Of a DNA stretch of 12,524 bases, positions 1 through 6,186 are shown piece by piece. The position numbers and the translations under genes are program-made. Under the pieces are notes generated by a model. That model ran no database searches. It had not been told where the DNA came from and worked only from the letters and a program-made list of their open reading frames with translations. Within the stretch, counting starts at the first letter, position 1. Every line of letters begins with the position of its first letter. The stretch comes from an uncultured Haemophilus sp. (GTDB lineage Bacteria; Pseudomonadota; Gammaproteobacteria; Enterobacterales; Pasteurellaceae), in contig CABSXY010000037.1 of NCBI GenBank assembly GCA_902481695.1, positions 1-12,524 on the forward strand. The letters are read 5' to 3'.

Positions 1-1
1 G

Positions 2-472
2 GATAGCAGTGGTTTCTTTGAATTTGACGCAATTCGTCCTTTAATTGAGGTCACGGACAAATTTCTCTTTGATTTGAAAGGAGAAGGACTTGGCCTACAA
101 CATTTGTGCTTTGATAGACAAAATCGCCAAGGCATTGTCCCGAAAAACATCATCCCCACTCATCAACATATCAAGCAAGAAAACTTAGATCGCAATTTGA
201 AGAACTTGGCGCAATTATTACCATTGAATAAAGTGGAAGAAGTGCGGTTAGTTTATGTGGCGAATTTTTTTGATGCAGAAAAATTGGTGGAAAAGGTCGC
301 TGCCTTATTGAAAGACTATCCGGATGTGTTGTTCAAAATTATTCGAATGCACACAAAAGGTGCACGAGACGCCGAAGGGCTAACCCCTTATGTCCCAACT
401 GTTGAACAGACACAAGCGCTTGAAAACTATGCGAAATCTTGTGGTCTGACCAAAATTGTGACCATTTTATAA
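2..472 (+). CDS. yjjW: YjjW-type glycyl radical enzyme activase, 3' part (5' end outside window)
   Basis: The reading frame is open from base 2 to the TAA at 470-472, giving 156 visible residues; the true start lies left of the window. The internal TTG at 74 is not a credible start, because the 24 codons before it read as protein, including DSSGFF and a TDKFLFDLKG segment. That segment, followed later by an HQxIKQENLDRNLKNL-like stretch, resembles the C-terminal half of radical SAM activases of the pyruvate formate-lyase activating type. Such enzymes use S-adenosylmethionine and a 4Fe-4S cluster to place a glycyl radical on a partner enzyme. The CxxxCxxC cluster motif would be in the missing part. 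Next to nupC and deoD, the YjjW branch is the best fit, since E. coli yjjW lies close to the deo genes. The family call is fairly secure; the YjjW assignment is inferred from residual similarity and context. Confidence 0.72.
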   Translation, partial: DSSGFFEFDAIRPLIEVTDKFLFDLKGEGLGLQHLCFDRQNRQGIVPKNIIPTHQHIKQENLDRNLKNLAQLLPLNKVEEVRLVYVANFFDAEKLVEKVAALLKDYPDVLFKIIRMHTKGARDAEGLTPYVPTVEQTQALENYAKSCGLTKIVTIL

Positions 473-501
473 GCAAACATACTGAAAAGTAGCAAAAATA
501 T

Positions 502-531
502 TCCGACTTTTTACCGAAAAACAAGTAGAAT
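502..531 (+). promoter_or_regulatory. Weak candidate promoter for nupC
   Basis: TAGAAT at 526-531 matches the -10 consensus in five of six bases. The only upstream partner at a reasonable distance, TCCGAC at 502-507 with an 18-base spacer, is a poor -35. The spacer between the activase gene and nupC is 106 bases and shows no clear terminator, so co-transcription from upstream is equally possible. Confidence 0.25.
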
Positions 532-578
532 AGGACAATTTTATTCACTTACTTATCTAACCAACCTAGGGGAAAAAA

Positions 579-1826
579 ATGGGTATTTTAGGTAGCGTTT
601 TAGGCATTGTCGTATTACTGGTCATTGCCGTATTATTTTCAAATAATCGTAAGGCGATTAATTTACGTACTGTATTAGGGGCTTTAGCGATCCAAATTGG
701 ATTTGCGGCCCTTATTTTGTATGTGCCGTTTGGTCGTGATGCATTGCAAGCGACAGCAAATGGTGTATCAAATGTTATCGCTTATGGTAATGAAGGGATT
801 AACTTCGTCTTTGGTGGCTTAGCAGATCCTTCAAATGCCGGCTTTATCTTTGCGGTGAAAGTGTTACCAATCATCGTCTTTTTCTCTGGTTTAATTTCTG
901 TGCTTTACTATTTAGGCATCATGCAAGTGGTCATCAAAGTGATTGGTGGTGCATTGCAAGCTGCGTTAGGTACATCTAAAGCAGAATCAATGTCTGCAGC
1001 CGCGAATATCTTCGTTGGTCAAACTGAAGCACCTTTAGTGGTTCGCCCTTACATTAAAAATATGACCCAATCTGAATTGTTCGCTATTATGGCGGGTGGT
1101 ACAGCTTCTATCGCGGGTTCAGTAATGGCAGGTTATGCAGGAATGGGCGTACCATTGACTTACTTAATCGCAGCATCTTTCATGGCTGCACCAGCAGGTT
1201 TATTATTTGCGAAAATTTTATTCCCACAAACTGAACAATTTAACGATAAACAACCTGAAACGGATGATAGCGAAAAACCAACCAACGTGCTTGAAGCAAT
1301 GGCAGGTGGTGCGAGTGCAGGTATGCAATTAGCGTTAAACGTCGGTGCGATGTTAATCGCATTCGTGGGTTTAATCGCTTTAATTAACGGTATCTTAGGT
1401 GGCGTAGGCGGCTGGTTCGGTTACGGTGATTTAACATTACAATCAATCTTTGGTTGGATCTTCAAACCATTAGCGTACTTAATTGGTGTATCTTGGGATG
1501 AATCTGCCATCGCGGGTCAAATGATTGGTATGAAATTAGCCGTAAATGAATTCGTGGGTTACTTAGAGTTCGCGAAATACTTACAACCAGATACAGCAGT
1601 TGTATTAAGTGAAAAAACTAAAGCCATTATTACTTTCGCATTATGTGGTTTCGCTAACTTCAGCTCTATCGCAATCTTAATCGGCGGTATCGGTGGTATG
1701 GCACCAAATCGTCGTGGTGATGTGGCTCGCTTAGGTTTAAAAGCAGTTGTAGCGGGTACATTAGCTAACTTAATGAGTGCGACTATCGCAGGTTTATTCA
1801 TCGAGTTAAGCGGCGTAGCAATGTAA
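579..1826 (+). CDS. nupC: Concentrative nucleoside transporter, NupC/NupX family
   Basis: This 415-residue inner-membrane protein belongs to the CNT family of cation-coupled nucleoside symporters. It starts at an ATG preceded by an AGGGGA ribosome site at about 568-573. Hydrophobic segments run through the whole protein, with a polar loop near residues 215-240. The nucleoside-site residues known from the Vibrio cholerae CNT structure (Q154, T155, E156, E332, F366, N368, S371) all appear at a constant offset of eight: Q148, T149 and E150 in GQTEAPL, E324 in VNEF, then F358, N360 and S363 in CGFANFSS. The length matches the E. coli NupX/YeiM branch slightly better than NupC (400 residues), so the exact paralogue is uncertain. 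Its position before deoD suggests import of nucleosides for phosphorolysis. Substrate range and coupling ion cannot be read from the sequence. Confidence 0.93.
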   Translation: MGILGSVLGIVVLLVIAVLFSNNRKAINLRTVLGALAIQIGFAALILYVPFGRDALQATANGVSNVIAYGNEGINFVFGGLADPSNAGFIFAVKVLPIIVFFSGLISVLYYLGIMQVVIKVIGGALQAALGTSKAESMSAAANIFVGQTEAPLVVRPYIKNMTQSELFAIMAGGTASIAGSVMAGYAGMGVPLTYLIAASFMAAPAGLLFAKILFPQTEQFNDKQPETDDSEKPTNVLEAMAGGASAGMQLALNVGAMLIAFVGLIALINGILGGVGGWFGYGDLTLQSIFGWIFKPLAYLIGVSWDESAIAGQMIGMKLAVNEFVGYLEFAKYLQPDTAVVLSEKTKAIITFALCGFANFSSIAILIGGIGGMAPNRRGDVARLGLKAVVAGTLANLMSATIAGLFIELSGVAM

Positions 1827-1846
1827 TTAAAATGTGGTGAATTCTG

Positions 1847-1855
1847 ACCGCACTT
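1847..1855 (-). repeat. Haemophilus DNA uptake signal (exact core)
   Basis: ACCGCACTT on the + strand is the complement of the AAGTGCGGT uptake core used by Haemophilus for natural transformation. It lies 20 bases after the nupC stop. A diverged arm (AATGTGGT, 1831-1838) sits opposite it across a GAATTCTG loop, so the pair may form an imperfect hairpin. Confidence 0.9.
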
Positions 1856-1862
1856 TATCTCT

Positions 1863-1889
1863 CAACACCACGAATCATTCGTGGTGTTG
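1863..1889 (+). terminator. 12-bp hairpin after nupC, possible terminator or attenuator
   Basis: CAACACCACGAA pairs perfectly with TTCGTGGTGTTG across a TCA loop. Only TACTTT follows on the + strand, so the U-tract is poor; an intrinsic terminator is possible but not classical. An mRNA-stability or attenuation hairpin between nupC and deoD is an alternative. Confidence 0.55.
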
Positions 1890-1902
1890 TACTTTAAAGC
1901 AA

Positions 1903-1918
1903 GCGAAAACGTTTGCTT
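1903..1918 (+). promoter_or_regulatory. PurR-box-like operator upstream of deoD
   Basis: GCGAAAACGTTTGCTT agrees with the PurR consensus ACGCAAACGTTTGCGT at 13 of 16 positions, including the central AAACGTTT. It lies inside a wider 22-bp dyad (1897-1918) that pairs AAGCAA with TTGCTT. The site is 36 bases before the deoD start. PurR is the purine repressor of the LacI family, activated by hypoxanthine or guanine in E. coli. DeoD produces exactly such bases, so control by PurR is plausible, but it is inferred from the site alone. Confidence 0.6.
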
Positions 1919-1954
1919 AAATGATTTTTTATTTATCAACAAGAGGAAAAAACA

Positions 1955-2671
1955 ATGACTCCACATATCAACGCTCCTGAGGGCGCATTTGCAGATGTTG
2001 TGTTAATGCCAGGCGATCCGCTTCGTGCAAAATATATTGCTGAAACATTCTTAGAAGATGCGAAAGAAGTGACTAACGTTCGCAATATGTTGGGTTATAC
2101 CGGTACTTATAAAGGTCGTCGTATCTCTGTTATGGGTCACGGTATGGGTATCCCATCTTGCTCAATTTATGCGAAAGAATTAATTACTGAATACGGCGTG
2201 AAAAAAATCATCCGTGTTGGTTCTTGTGGTGCCGTACGTATGGACGTTAAAGTACGTGATGTTATCATCGGCCTTGGTGCATGTACTGATTCAAAAGTAA
2301 ACCGTATCCGTTTCAAAGATAACGATTTTGCTGCAATTGCTGATTTTGATATGGCACAAGCAGCGGTTCAAGCTGCGAAAGAAAAAGGTAAGCAAGTTCG
2401 CGTAGGGAATCTTTTCTCTGCAGACCTCTTCTACACACCAGATTTTGAAATGTTTGATGTGATGGAAAAATACGGTATCTTAGGCGTAGAAATGGAAGCG
2501 GCTGGTATCTATGGCGTAGCAGCAGAATATGGTGCAAAAGCACTTTGTATTTGTACCGTTTCAGACCATATTCGTACACACGAACAAACTACTGCAGAAG
2601 AACGTCAATTAACTTTCAATGATATGATTGAGATTGCGTTAGAGTCTGTATTAATTGGTGATAAAGCATAA
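1955..2671 (+). CDS. deoD: Purine nucleoside phosphorylase, DeoD type
   Basis: This 238-residue cytoplasmic enzyme cleaves purine (deoxy)nucleosides with phosphate to the free base and (deoxy)ribose 1-phosphate. It is the hexameric bacterial type; E. coli DeoD has 239 residues. All key residues fall at E. coli numbering: H4 and R43 (donated by the neighbouring subunit), phosphate ligands G20, R24, R87 and S90, the EMEAA segment with E179, M180 and E181, and the catalytic D204 in TVSDH with R217 behind it. The ATG is supported by AGAGGA at 1942-1947. It follows the nucleoside transporter gene by 128 bases, separated by a hairpin and a PurR-like box, so it may have its own regulated transcription. 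No defect is visible. Confidence 0.97.
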   Translation: MTPHINAPEGAFADVVLMPGDPLRAKYIAETFLEDAKEVTNVRNMLGYTGTYKGRRISVMGHGMGIPSCSIYAKELITEYGVKKIIRVGSCGAVRMDVKVRDVIIGLGACTDSKVNRIRFKDNDFAAIADFDMAQAAVQAAKEKGKQVRVGNLFSADLFYTPDFEMFDVMEKYGILGVEMEAAGIYGVAAEYGAKALCICTVSDHIRTHEQTTAEERQLTFNDMIEIALESVLIGDKA

Positions 2672-2692
2672 TTTATCCGATTGATAGAATAA

Positions 2693-2721
2693 AAAAGAGC
2701 GGTCAAATTAACCGCTCTTTT
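2693..2721. terminator. Bidirectional terminator between deoD and greB
   Basis: AAAAGAGCGGT (2693-2703) pairs perfectly with ACCGCTCTTTT (2711-2721) around a seven-base loop. An A-run on the left and a T-rich run on the right let it work for both convergent genes. The arms are a one-base variant (AAGAGCGGT) of the uptake core. Confidence 0.88.
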
Positions 2722-2735
2722 GTTTTTCTACTTCG

Positions 2736-3212
2736 CTATTTTTCATACCAAATTCGGTTCACATAGAGCACCACTTTACCAGAGGGAGTTTCCACATGAA
2801 TTTCATCATCAACGCCTTTCCCGATTAAAGCGCGAGCGACGGGAGAATCAATGGAGATCCAGTTTTTAGCGGGATCGAATTCATCGCAGCCAACAAGGCG
2901 ATATTGCTTCACTTCACCTTCTTCATCTTCTAGCTCAACCCAGGCACCGAAAAACACTTTGCCTTCTTGTTTCGGGTGGTAATCCACGATTTGTAGCACT
3001 TCTAAGCGTTTGGAAAGGAAACGCACACGGCGATCAATTTCACGTAAGCGACGTTTGCCGTAAATATATTCCGCGTTTTCACTGCGGTCACCAAGCGCGG
3101 CGGCATCTGAAACCGCTTGGGTAACTTTAGGGCGTTCTTCTTTCCACAAAAATTTAAGTTCTTGGTCAAGCGCAAGCCAGCCTTGACGGGTAATGTAATT
3201 TGATTTTGCCAT
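2736..3212 (-). CDS. greB: Transcript cleavage factor GreB
   Basis: This 158-residue protein enters the secondary channel of RNA polymerase and stimulates cleavage of backtracked RNA. The N-terminal coiled coil (about residues 8-78) carries the LGDRSENAEY tip, whose acidic residues (D42 and E45 here) hold the catalytic magnesium ion, followed by KRRLREIDRRVRFL. The basic coil and the EGKVFFGAWVELE start of the C-terminal FKBP-like domain (about 83-158) distinguish GreB from GreA. The SIDSPVARALIGK segment is typical of the family. The start MAKSNYITRQGW fits GreB, but no Shine-Dalgarno sequence precedes it; the leader reads only A and T-rich bases. It diverges from tex and ends convergently against deoD. 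Confidence 0.96.
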   Translation of the reverse strand: MAKSNYITRQGWLALDQELKFLWKEERPKVTQAVSDAAALGDRSENAEYIYGKRRLREIDRRVRFLSKRLEVLQIVDYHPKQEGKVFFGAWVELEDEEGEVKQYRLVGCDEFDPAKNWISIDSPVARALIGKGVDDEIHVETPSGKVVLYVNRIWYEK

Positions 3213-3238
3213 GATAAAAATAAAAGAAATTTTTTTGA

Positions 3239-3244
3239 ATTATA
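3239..3244 (-). promoter_or_regulatory. Candidate -10 element for greB
   Basis: On the - strand these bases read TATAAT, a perfect -10. No good -35 lies at 16-18 bases. A start about seven bases downstream would give a leader of roughly 20 nucleotides without a ribosome site. Confidence 0.45.
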
Positions 3245-3245
3245 T

Positions 3246-3274
3246 TTGAGCCTGTTGTCTAAAACCAGTATTCT
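3246..3274 (+). promoter_or_regulatory. Candidate promoter for tex
   Basis: TTGAGC (3246-3251) and TATTCT (3269-3274) are separated by 17 bases, and each matches four of six consensus bases. The -35 directly abuts the greB -10 on the other strand, so polymerases at the two divergent promoters could interfere with each other. Confidence 0.4.
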
Positions 3275-3318
3275 ATTCCCGTTTTTATCGAATCCTTTAA
3301 TAACAAAGAAGTATGACA

Positions 3319-5631
3319 ATGTTAAATCAACAAATTAGCCAAATTATTGCAGCAGAATTAACCGTTCAACCCCAACAAATCCTCGCCGCTATTCAATTAT
3401 TAGATGATGGCAACACTATTCCATTTATCGCCCGTTATCGTAAAGAAGCCACAGGTGGCTTGGATGACACCCAACTTCGTCATTTTGAAACCCGTTTAAT
3501 TTATTTACGTGAATTAGAAGATCGTCGTCAAACCATTTTGAAATCTATTGAAGAGCAAGGGAAATTGACTGATGAATTGCGTGACAAAATCCATGCGACA
3601 CAAAGCAAAACCGAATTAGAAGATTTGTATTTGCCGTACAAACCTAAACGTCGTACGAAAGGGCAAATTGCGATTGAGGCAGGTCTTGAACCATTGGCTG
3701 ATTTACTTTGGAATGAACCGAAAAATGATCCTGAAACGGCTGCAGCTGAATTTATAAACGCAGATAAAGGCGTGACAGACACCAAAGTCGCACTTGATGG
3801 TGCACGCTATATTTTAATGGAGCGTTTTGCTGAAGATGCGGGCTTATTAGCGAAAGTACGTGATTATTTAGCGAAAAATGCCGTTATCGTATCCAAAGTG
3901 ATCGAAGGCAAAGAAACGGAAGGCGCAAAATTCCAAGATTATTTTGATCACCAAGAATTATTGAAAAATGTACCTTCTCACCGTGCATTAGCCATGTTCC
4001 GTGGGCGTAATGAGGGCATTTTACAATTAAGCTTAAATGCGGATCCTGATGCGGAAGAGGGAAGTCGCCAAAGTTATTGTGAAGAGATTATTCGTGATTA
4101 TTTAGAGGTCCGTTTCACGGGGCAGCCTGCGGATAAATGGCGTGAGCAAGTGATTGTGTGGACATGGAAAATCAAAGTCTCGTTGCATTTAGAAACGGAA
4201 TTAATGGCAAGTTTACGTGAAAAAGCGGAAGAAGAAGCCATTGATGTTTTCGCTCGAAATCTGACCGCACTTTTAATGGCTGCACCGGCTGGCGCAAAAT
4301 GCACCATGGGCTTGGACCCGGGCTTGCGTACAGGGGTTAAAGTCGCGGTGGTGGATAACACCGGTAAATTATTAGATACCACCACCATTTATCCACACAC
4401 GGGGCGTGAAGCCGAAGCGCAAGTGGCGATTTTCAGCTTAATCCGCAAACACAACGTAGAGTTAATTGCCATTGGTAATGGTACCGCTTCTCGTGAAACT
4501 GAACGTTTTGCGAAAGAAGTGATTAAAGAAATCAAAGAAAATAAACCTCAAACCGTTGTGGTGAGCGAAGCGGGCGCATCCGTTTATTCCGCCTCTGAAT
4601 TTGCCGCAAATGAATTCCCGAACTTAGATGTTTCTTTACGTGGTGCAGTCTCTATTGCACGCCGTTTACAAGATCCATTGGCAGAATTAGTGAAAATCGA
4701 ACCGAAAGCCATTGGTGTAGGGCAATATCAACACGATGTAAACCAAACCCAACTTGCGCGTAAACTTGATGCGGTGGTGGAAGACTGTGTAAACGCGGTA
4801 GGTGTGGATTTGAATACGGCATCCGCGCCGTTACTTGCTCGCGTGGCAGGAATGACGAAAACCTTAGCGCAAAACATTGTGGAATACCGTGATGAAAATG
4901 GTCGTTTTGAAAGCCGTAGCGAATTGAAAAAAGTGCCGCGTTTAGGGCCAAAAGCCTTTGAGCAATGTGCAGGCTTTATGCGTATTGCAGACGGGAAAAA
5001 TCCACTTGATGCTTCAGGTGTCCATCCAGAAGCTTACCCAGTGGTGGAAAAAATCTTGCAAGCGACAGCACAATCTATTCAAGATTTAATGGGCAATGCG
5101 GGTGTGGTACGTCAGCTTGATGCAAAACAATTCATTGATGAGCAATTTGGTTTACCGACCGTTCAAGATATTTTCAAAGAATTGGAAAAACCGGGGCGCG
5201 ATCCACGTGGTGAATTTAAAACTGCTGTATTCGCAGAAGGCGTGGAAGAAATCACCGATTTAAAACCAGGTATGATTTTAGAAGGTACCGTCACCAATGT
5301 GACTAACTTCGGCGCATTTGTGGATATTGGTGTTCACCAAGATGGTTTAGTACATATTTCATCATTAAGCGATAAATTCGTAGAAGATCCACATCAAGTG
5401 GTGAAAACTGGCGATATCGTGAAAGTGAAAGTATTGGAAGTGGATGTGCCACGTAAACGTATTGCGTTGACGATGCGATTAGATGAAAGTGCGGTCAAAA
5501 ATGACGGCAAATCTGACCGCACTTTAAGTGCAAAACCAAGAAGTAATGCGCCTCGCCAAGATCGTCATCCAAGAGGAAATAGTGCGATGGGTAATGCCTT
5601 TGCCGATGCGTTGAAAAATTGGAAAAAATAA
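3319..5631 (+). CDS. tex: Tex/YhgF RNA-binding transcription accessory protein
   Basis: This 770-residue cytoplasmic protein matches Tex (E. coli YhgF is of similar length) along its whole extent. The N-terminal helical region includes IPFIARYRKEATGG and LYLPYKPKRRTKG. A YqgF/RNase H-like fold begins near M330 with GLDPGLRTG. Helix-hairpin-helix repeats lie near residues 495-560. A C-terminal S1 RNA-binding domain spans about 651-720 (GMILEGTVTNVTNFGAFVDIG onward). A polar, basic tail follows, ending in NAFADALKNWKK. Tex binds nucleic acid and is linked to transcription and stress tolerance, but its exact activity is unsettled. Two ATGs are possible: 3313 has almost no gap to AAAGAAG at 3305-3311, whereas 3319 has a seven-base gap, so 3319 is chosen. 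The tail is partly encoded by an inverted pair of uptake signals. Confidence 0.96.
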   Translation: MLNQQISQIIAAELTVQPQQILAAIQLLDDGNTIPFIARYRKEATGGLDDTQLRHFETRLIYLRELEDRRQTILKSIEEQGKLTDELRDKIHATQSKTELEDLYLPYKPKRRTKGQIAIEAGLEPLADLLWNEPKNDPETAAAEFINADKGVTDTKVALDGARYILMERFAEDAGLLAKVRDYLAKNAVIVSKVIEGKETEGAKFQDYFDHQELLKNVPSHRALAMFRGRNEGILQLSLNADPDAEEGSRQSYCEEIIRDYLEVRFTGQPADKWREQVIVWTWKIKVSLHLETELMASLREKAEEEAIDVFARNLTALLMAAPAGAKCTMGLDPGLRTGVKVAVVDNTGKLLDTTTIYPHTGREAEAQVAIFSLIRKHNVELIAIGNGTASRETERFAKEVIKEIKENKPQTVVVSEAGASVYSASEFAANEFPNLDVSLRGAVSIARRLQDPLAELVKIEPKAIGVGQYQHDVNQTQLARKLDAVVEDCVNAVGVDLNTASAPLLARVAGMTKTLAQNIVEYRDENGRFESRSELKKVPRLGPKAFEQCAGFMRIADGKNPLDASGVHPEAYPVVEKILQATAQSIQDLMGNAGVVRQLDAKQFIDEQFGLPTVQDIFKELEKPGRDPRGEFKTAVFAEGVEEITDLKPGMILEGTVTNVTNFGAFVDIGVHQDGLVHISSLSDKFVEDPHQVVKTGDIVKVKVLEVDVPRKRIALTMRLDESAVKNDGKSDRTLSAKPRSNAPRQDRHPRGNSAMGNAFADALKNWKK
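4264..4272 (-). repeat. DNA uptake signal inside tex
   Basis: The exact ACCGCACTT core is embedded in the coding sequence for the residues LTALL, just before the YqgF-like domain. It has no inverted partner nearby. Confidence 0.88.
5486..5525. repeat. Inverted pair of uptake signals inside the tex coding sequence
   Basis: AAAGTGCGGTCA (5486-5497) and TGACCGCACTTT (5514-5525) form a perfect 12-bp inverted repeat with a 16-base loop. Both cores (5487-5495 + and 5516-5524 -) are exact. The repeat lies wholly inside tex, encoding the linker SAVKNDGKSDRTL just after the S1 domain and about 105 bases before the stop. Such pairs usually sit between genes as terminators; here it must be translated. 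Confidence 0.92.
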
Positions 5632-5645
5632 TTTCGTCATTTAGA

Positions 5646-5674
5646 TGAACATTGTGGCCAAATAGGCGTACAAT
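5646..5674 (+). promoter_or_regulatory. Candidate promoter running into the tex terminator
   Basis: TGAACA (5646-5651, four of six bases) and TACAAT (5669-5674, five of six) are 17 bases apart. Initiation would fall near 5681, inside the left arm of the hairpin that follows. It is the only reasonable promoter seen for the downstream 127-residue gene. Confidence 0.42.
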
Positions 5675-5710
5675 AAAGGGGATCTGGTCAATCATCCAAT
5701 CCCCTTTTTT
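5675..5710 (+). terminator. Intrinsic terminator of tex
   Basis: AAAGGGGAT (5675-5683) pairs with ATCCCCTTT (5699-5707), and TGG/CCA extends the stem across a one-base bulge. Six Ts (5705-5710) follow on the + strand. This is a strong rho-independent terminator for tex, placed upstream of another + strand gene. Confidence 0.85.
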
Positions 5711-5733
5711 ATTTCAACGAAAGGAATATTCTT

Positions 5734-6117
5734 ATGGAAAAAGGTATTCTTGGGCCGCATGAAGGCAAGGAGCTGGAATTAATGTTAAGGGGCGAAAAGC
5801 AAGTGGCATTATTCAATCAGGAGCTTGGTATTCCTGACGCCTTTCTCCCTTATCTTGAGCTAGGAATGCTTCATTCAAAAACAGTGCAACGTCATGTAAA
5901 TGATGTTTGCTTAACTGATTTTATTGTCTATTTACCCCAATCTCTTGCACTCGCTGAACAAATGGAAGTGTTACTTCCTGCAAGCACTGTGAATGGTTTT
6001 GATCCAAAAGTGGAACGTGAAATCGGCCGAATTCTTGGCTACCCAGAAAAAGATATCGAATACTATATTCAGCATTTTCAAGATAATTTAGAGAAGTATC
6101 GGCAGCAGTATAGTTGA
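5734..6117 (+). CDS. Uncharacterised 127-residue protein
   Basis: I do not recognise this protein. It starts at an ATG with AAGGA at 5721-5725, eight bases upstream, and its codon use resembles that of its neighbours, so it is very likely a real gene. It has no signal peptide or obvious membrane segment and should be cytoplasmic. The N-terminal part (1-26) is charged and contains GPHEGKELELML. The middle (30-85) alternates hydrophobic and polar residues and contains one cysteine, in DVCLTDF, followed by FIVYLPQSLALAEQME. The C-terminal part (90-127) has VEREIGRILGYPEKDIEYYI and a polar helical tail, which could form an alpha-helical hairpin. No catalytic motif is apparent. It lies between the tex terminator and a hairpin shared with glpK, which suggests it is transcribed alone from the promoter overlapping the tex terminator. 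Confidence 0.82.
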   Translation: MEKGILGPHEGKELELMLRGEKQVALFNQELGIPDAFLPYLELGMLHSKTVQRHVNDVCLTDFIVYLPQSLALAEQMEVLLPASTVNGFDPKVEREIGRILGYPEKDIEYYIQHFQDNLEKYRQQYS

Positions 6118-6128
6118 TTGATAAAATA

Positions 6129-6168
6129 AAAGTGCGCTCAAAAACATAAGCGATTTTGACCGCACTTT
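6129..6168. terminator. Uptake-signal hairpin between the 127-residue gene and glpK
   Basis: AAAGTGCG-C-TCAAAA (6129-6143) pairs with TTTTGA-C-CGCACTTT (6154-6168), leaving one internal C-C mismatch and a ten-base loop. The right arm contains an exact uptake core (6159-6167, - strand); the left core has one substitution (AAGTGCGCT). A-runs and T-runs flank both sides, consistent with use as a terminator for both convergent genes. Confidence 0.78.
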
Positions 6169-6186
6169 ATTATTGGCTAGAAAAGA

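Noticed and set aside
339..548. - strand frame over the end of the activase gene
   Set aside because: Antisense to a clearly coding frame; residue composition is not protein-like.
1559..1801. Long - strand frame opposite the end of nupC
   Set aside because: It is the antisense shadow of conserved transmembrane coding sequence and lacks family-like composition or a ribosome site.
3313..3318. ATG at 3313 as the start of tex
   Set aside because: AAAGAAG ends one base before it; the ATG at 3319 has normal spacing. The difference is two residues and not decisive.
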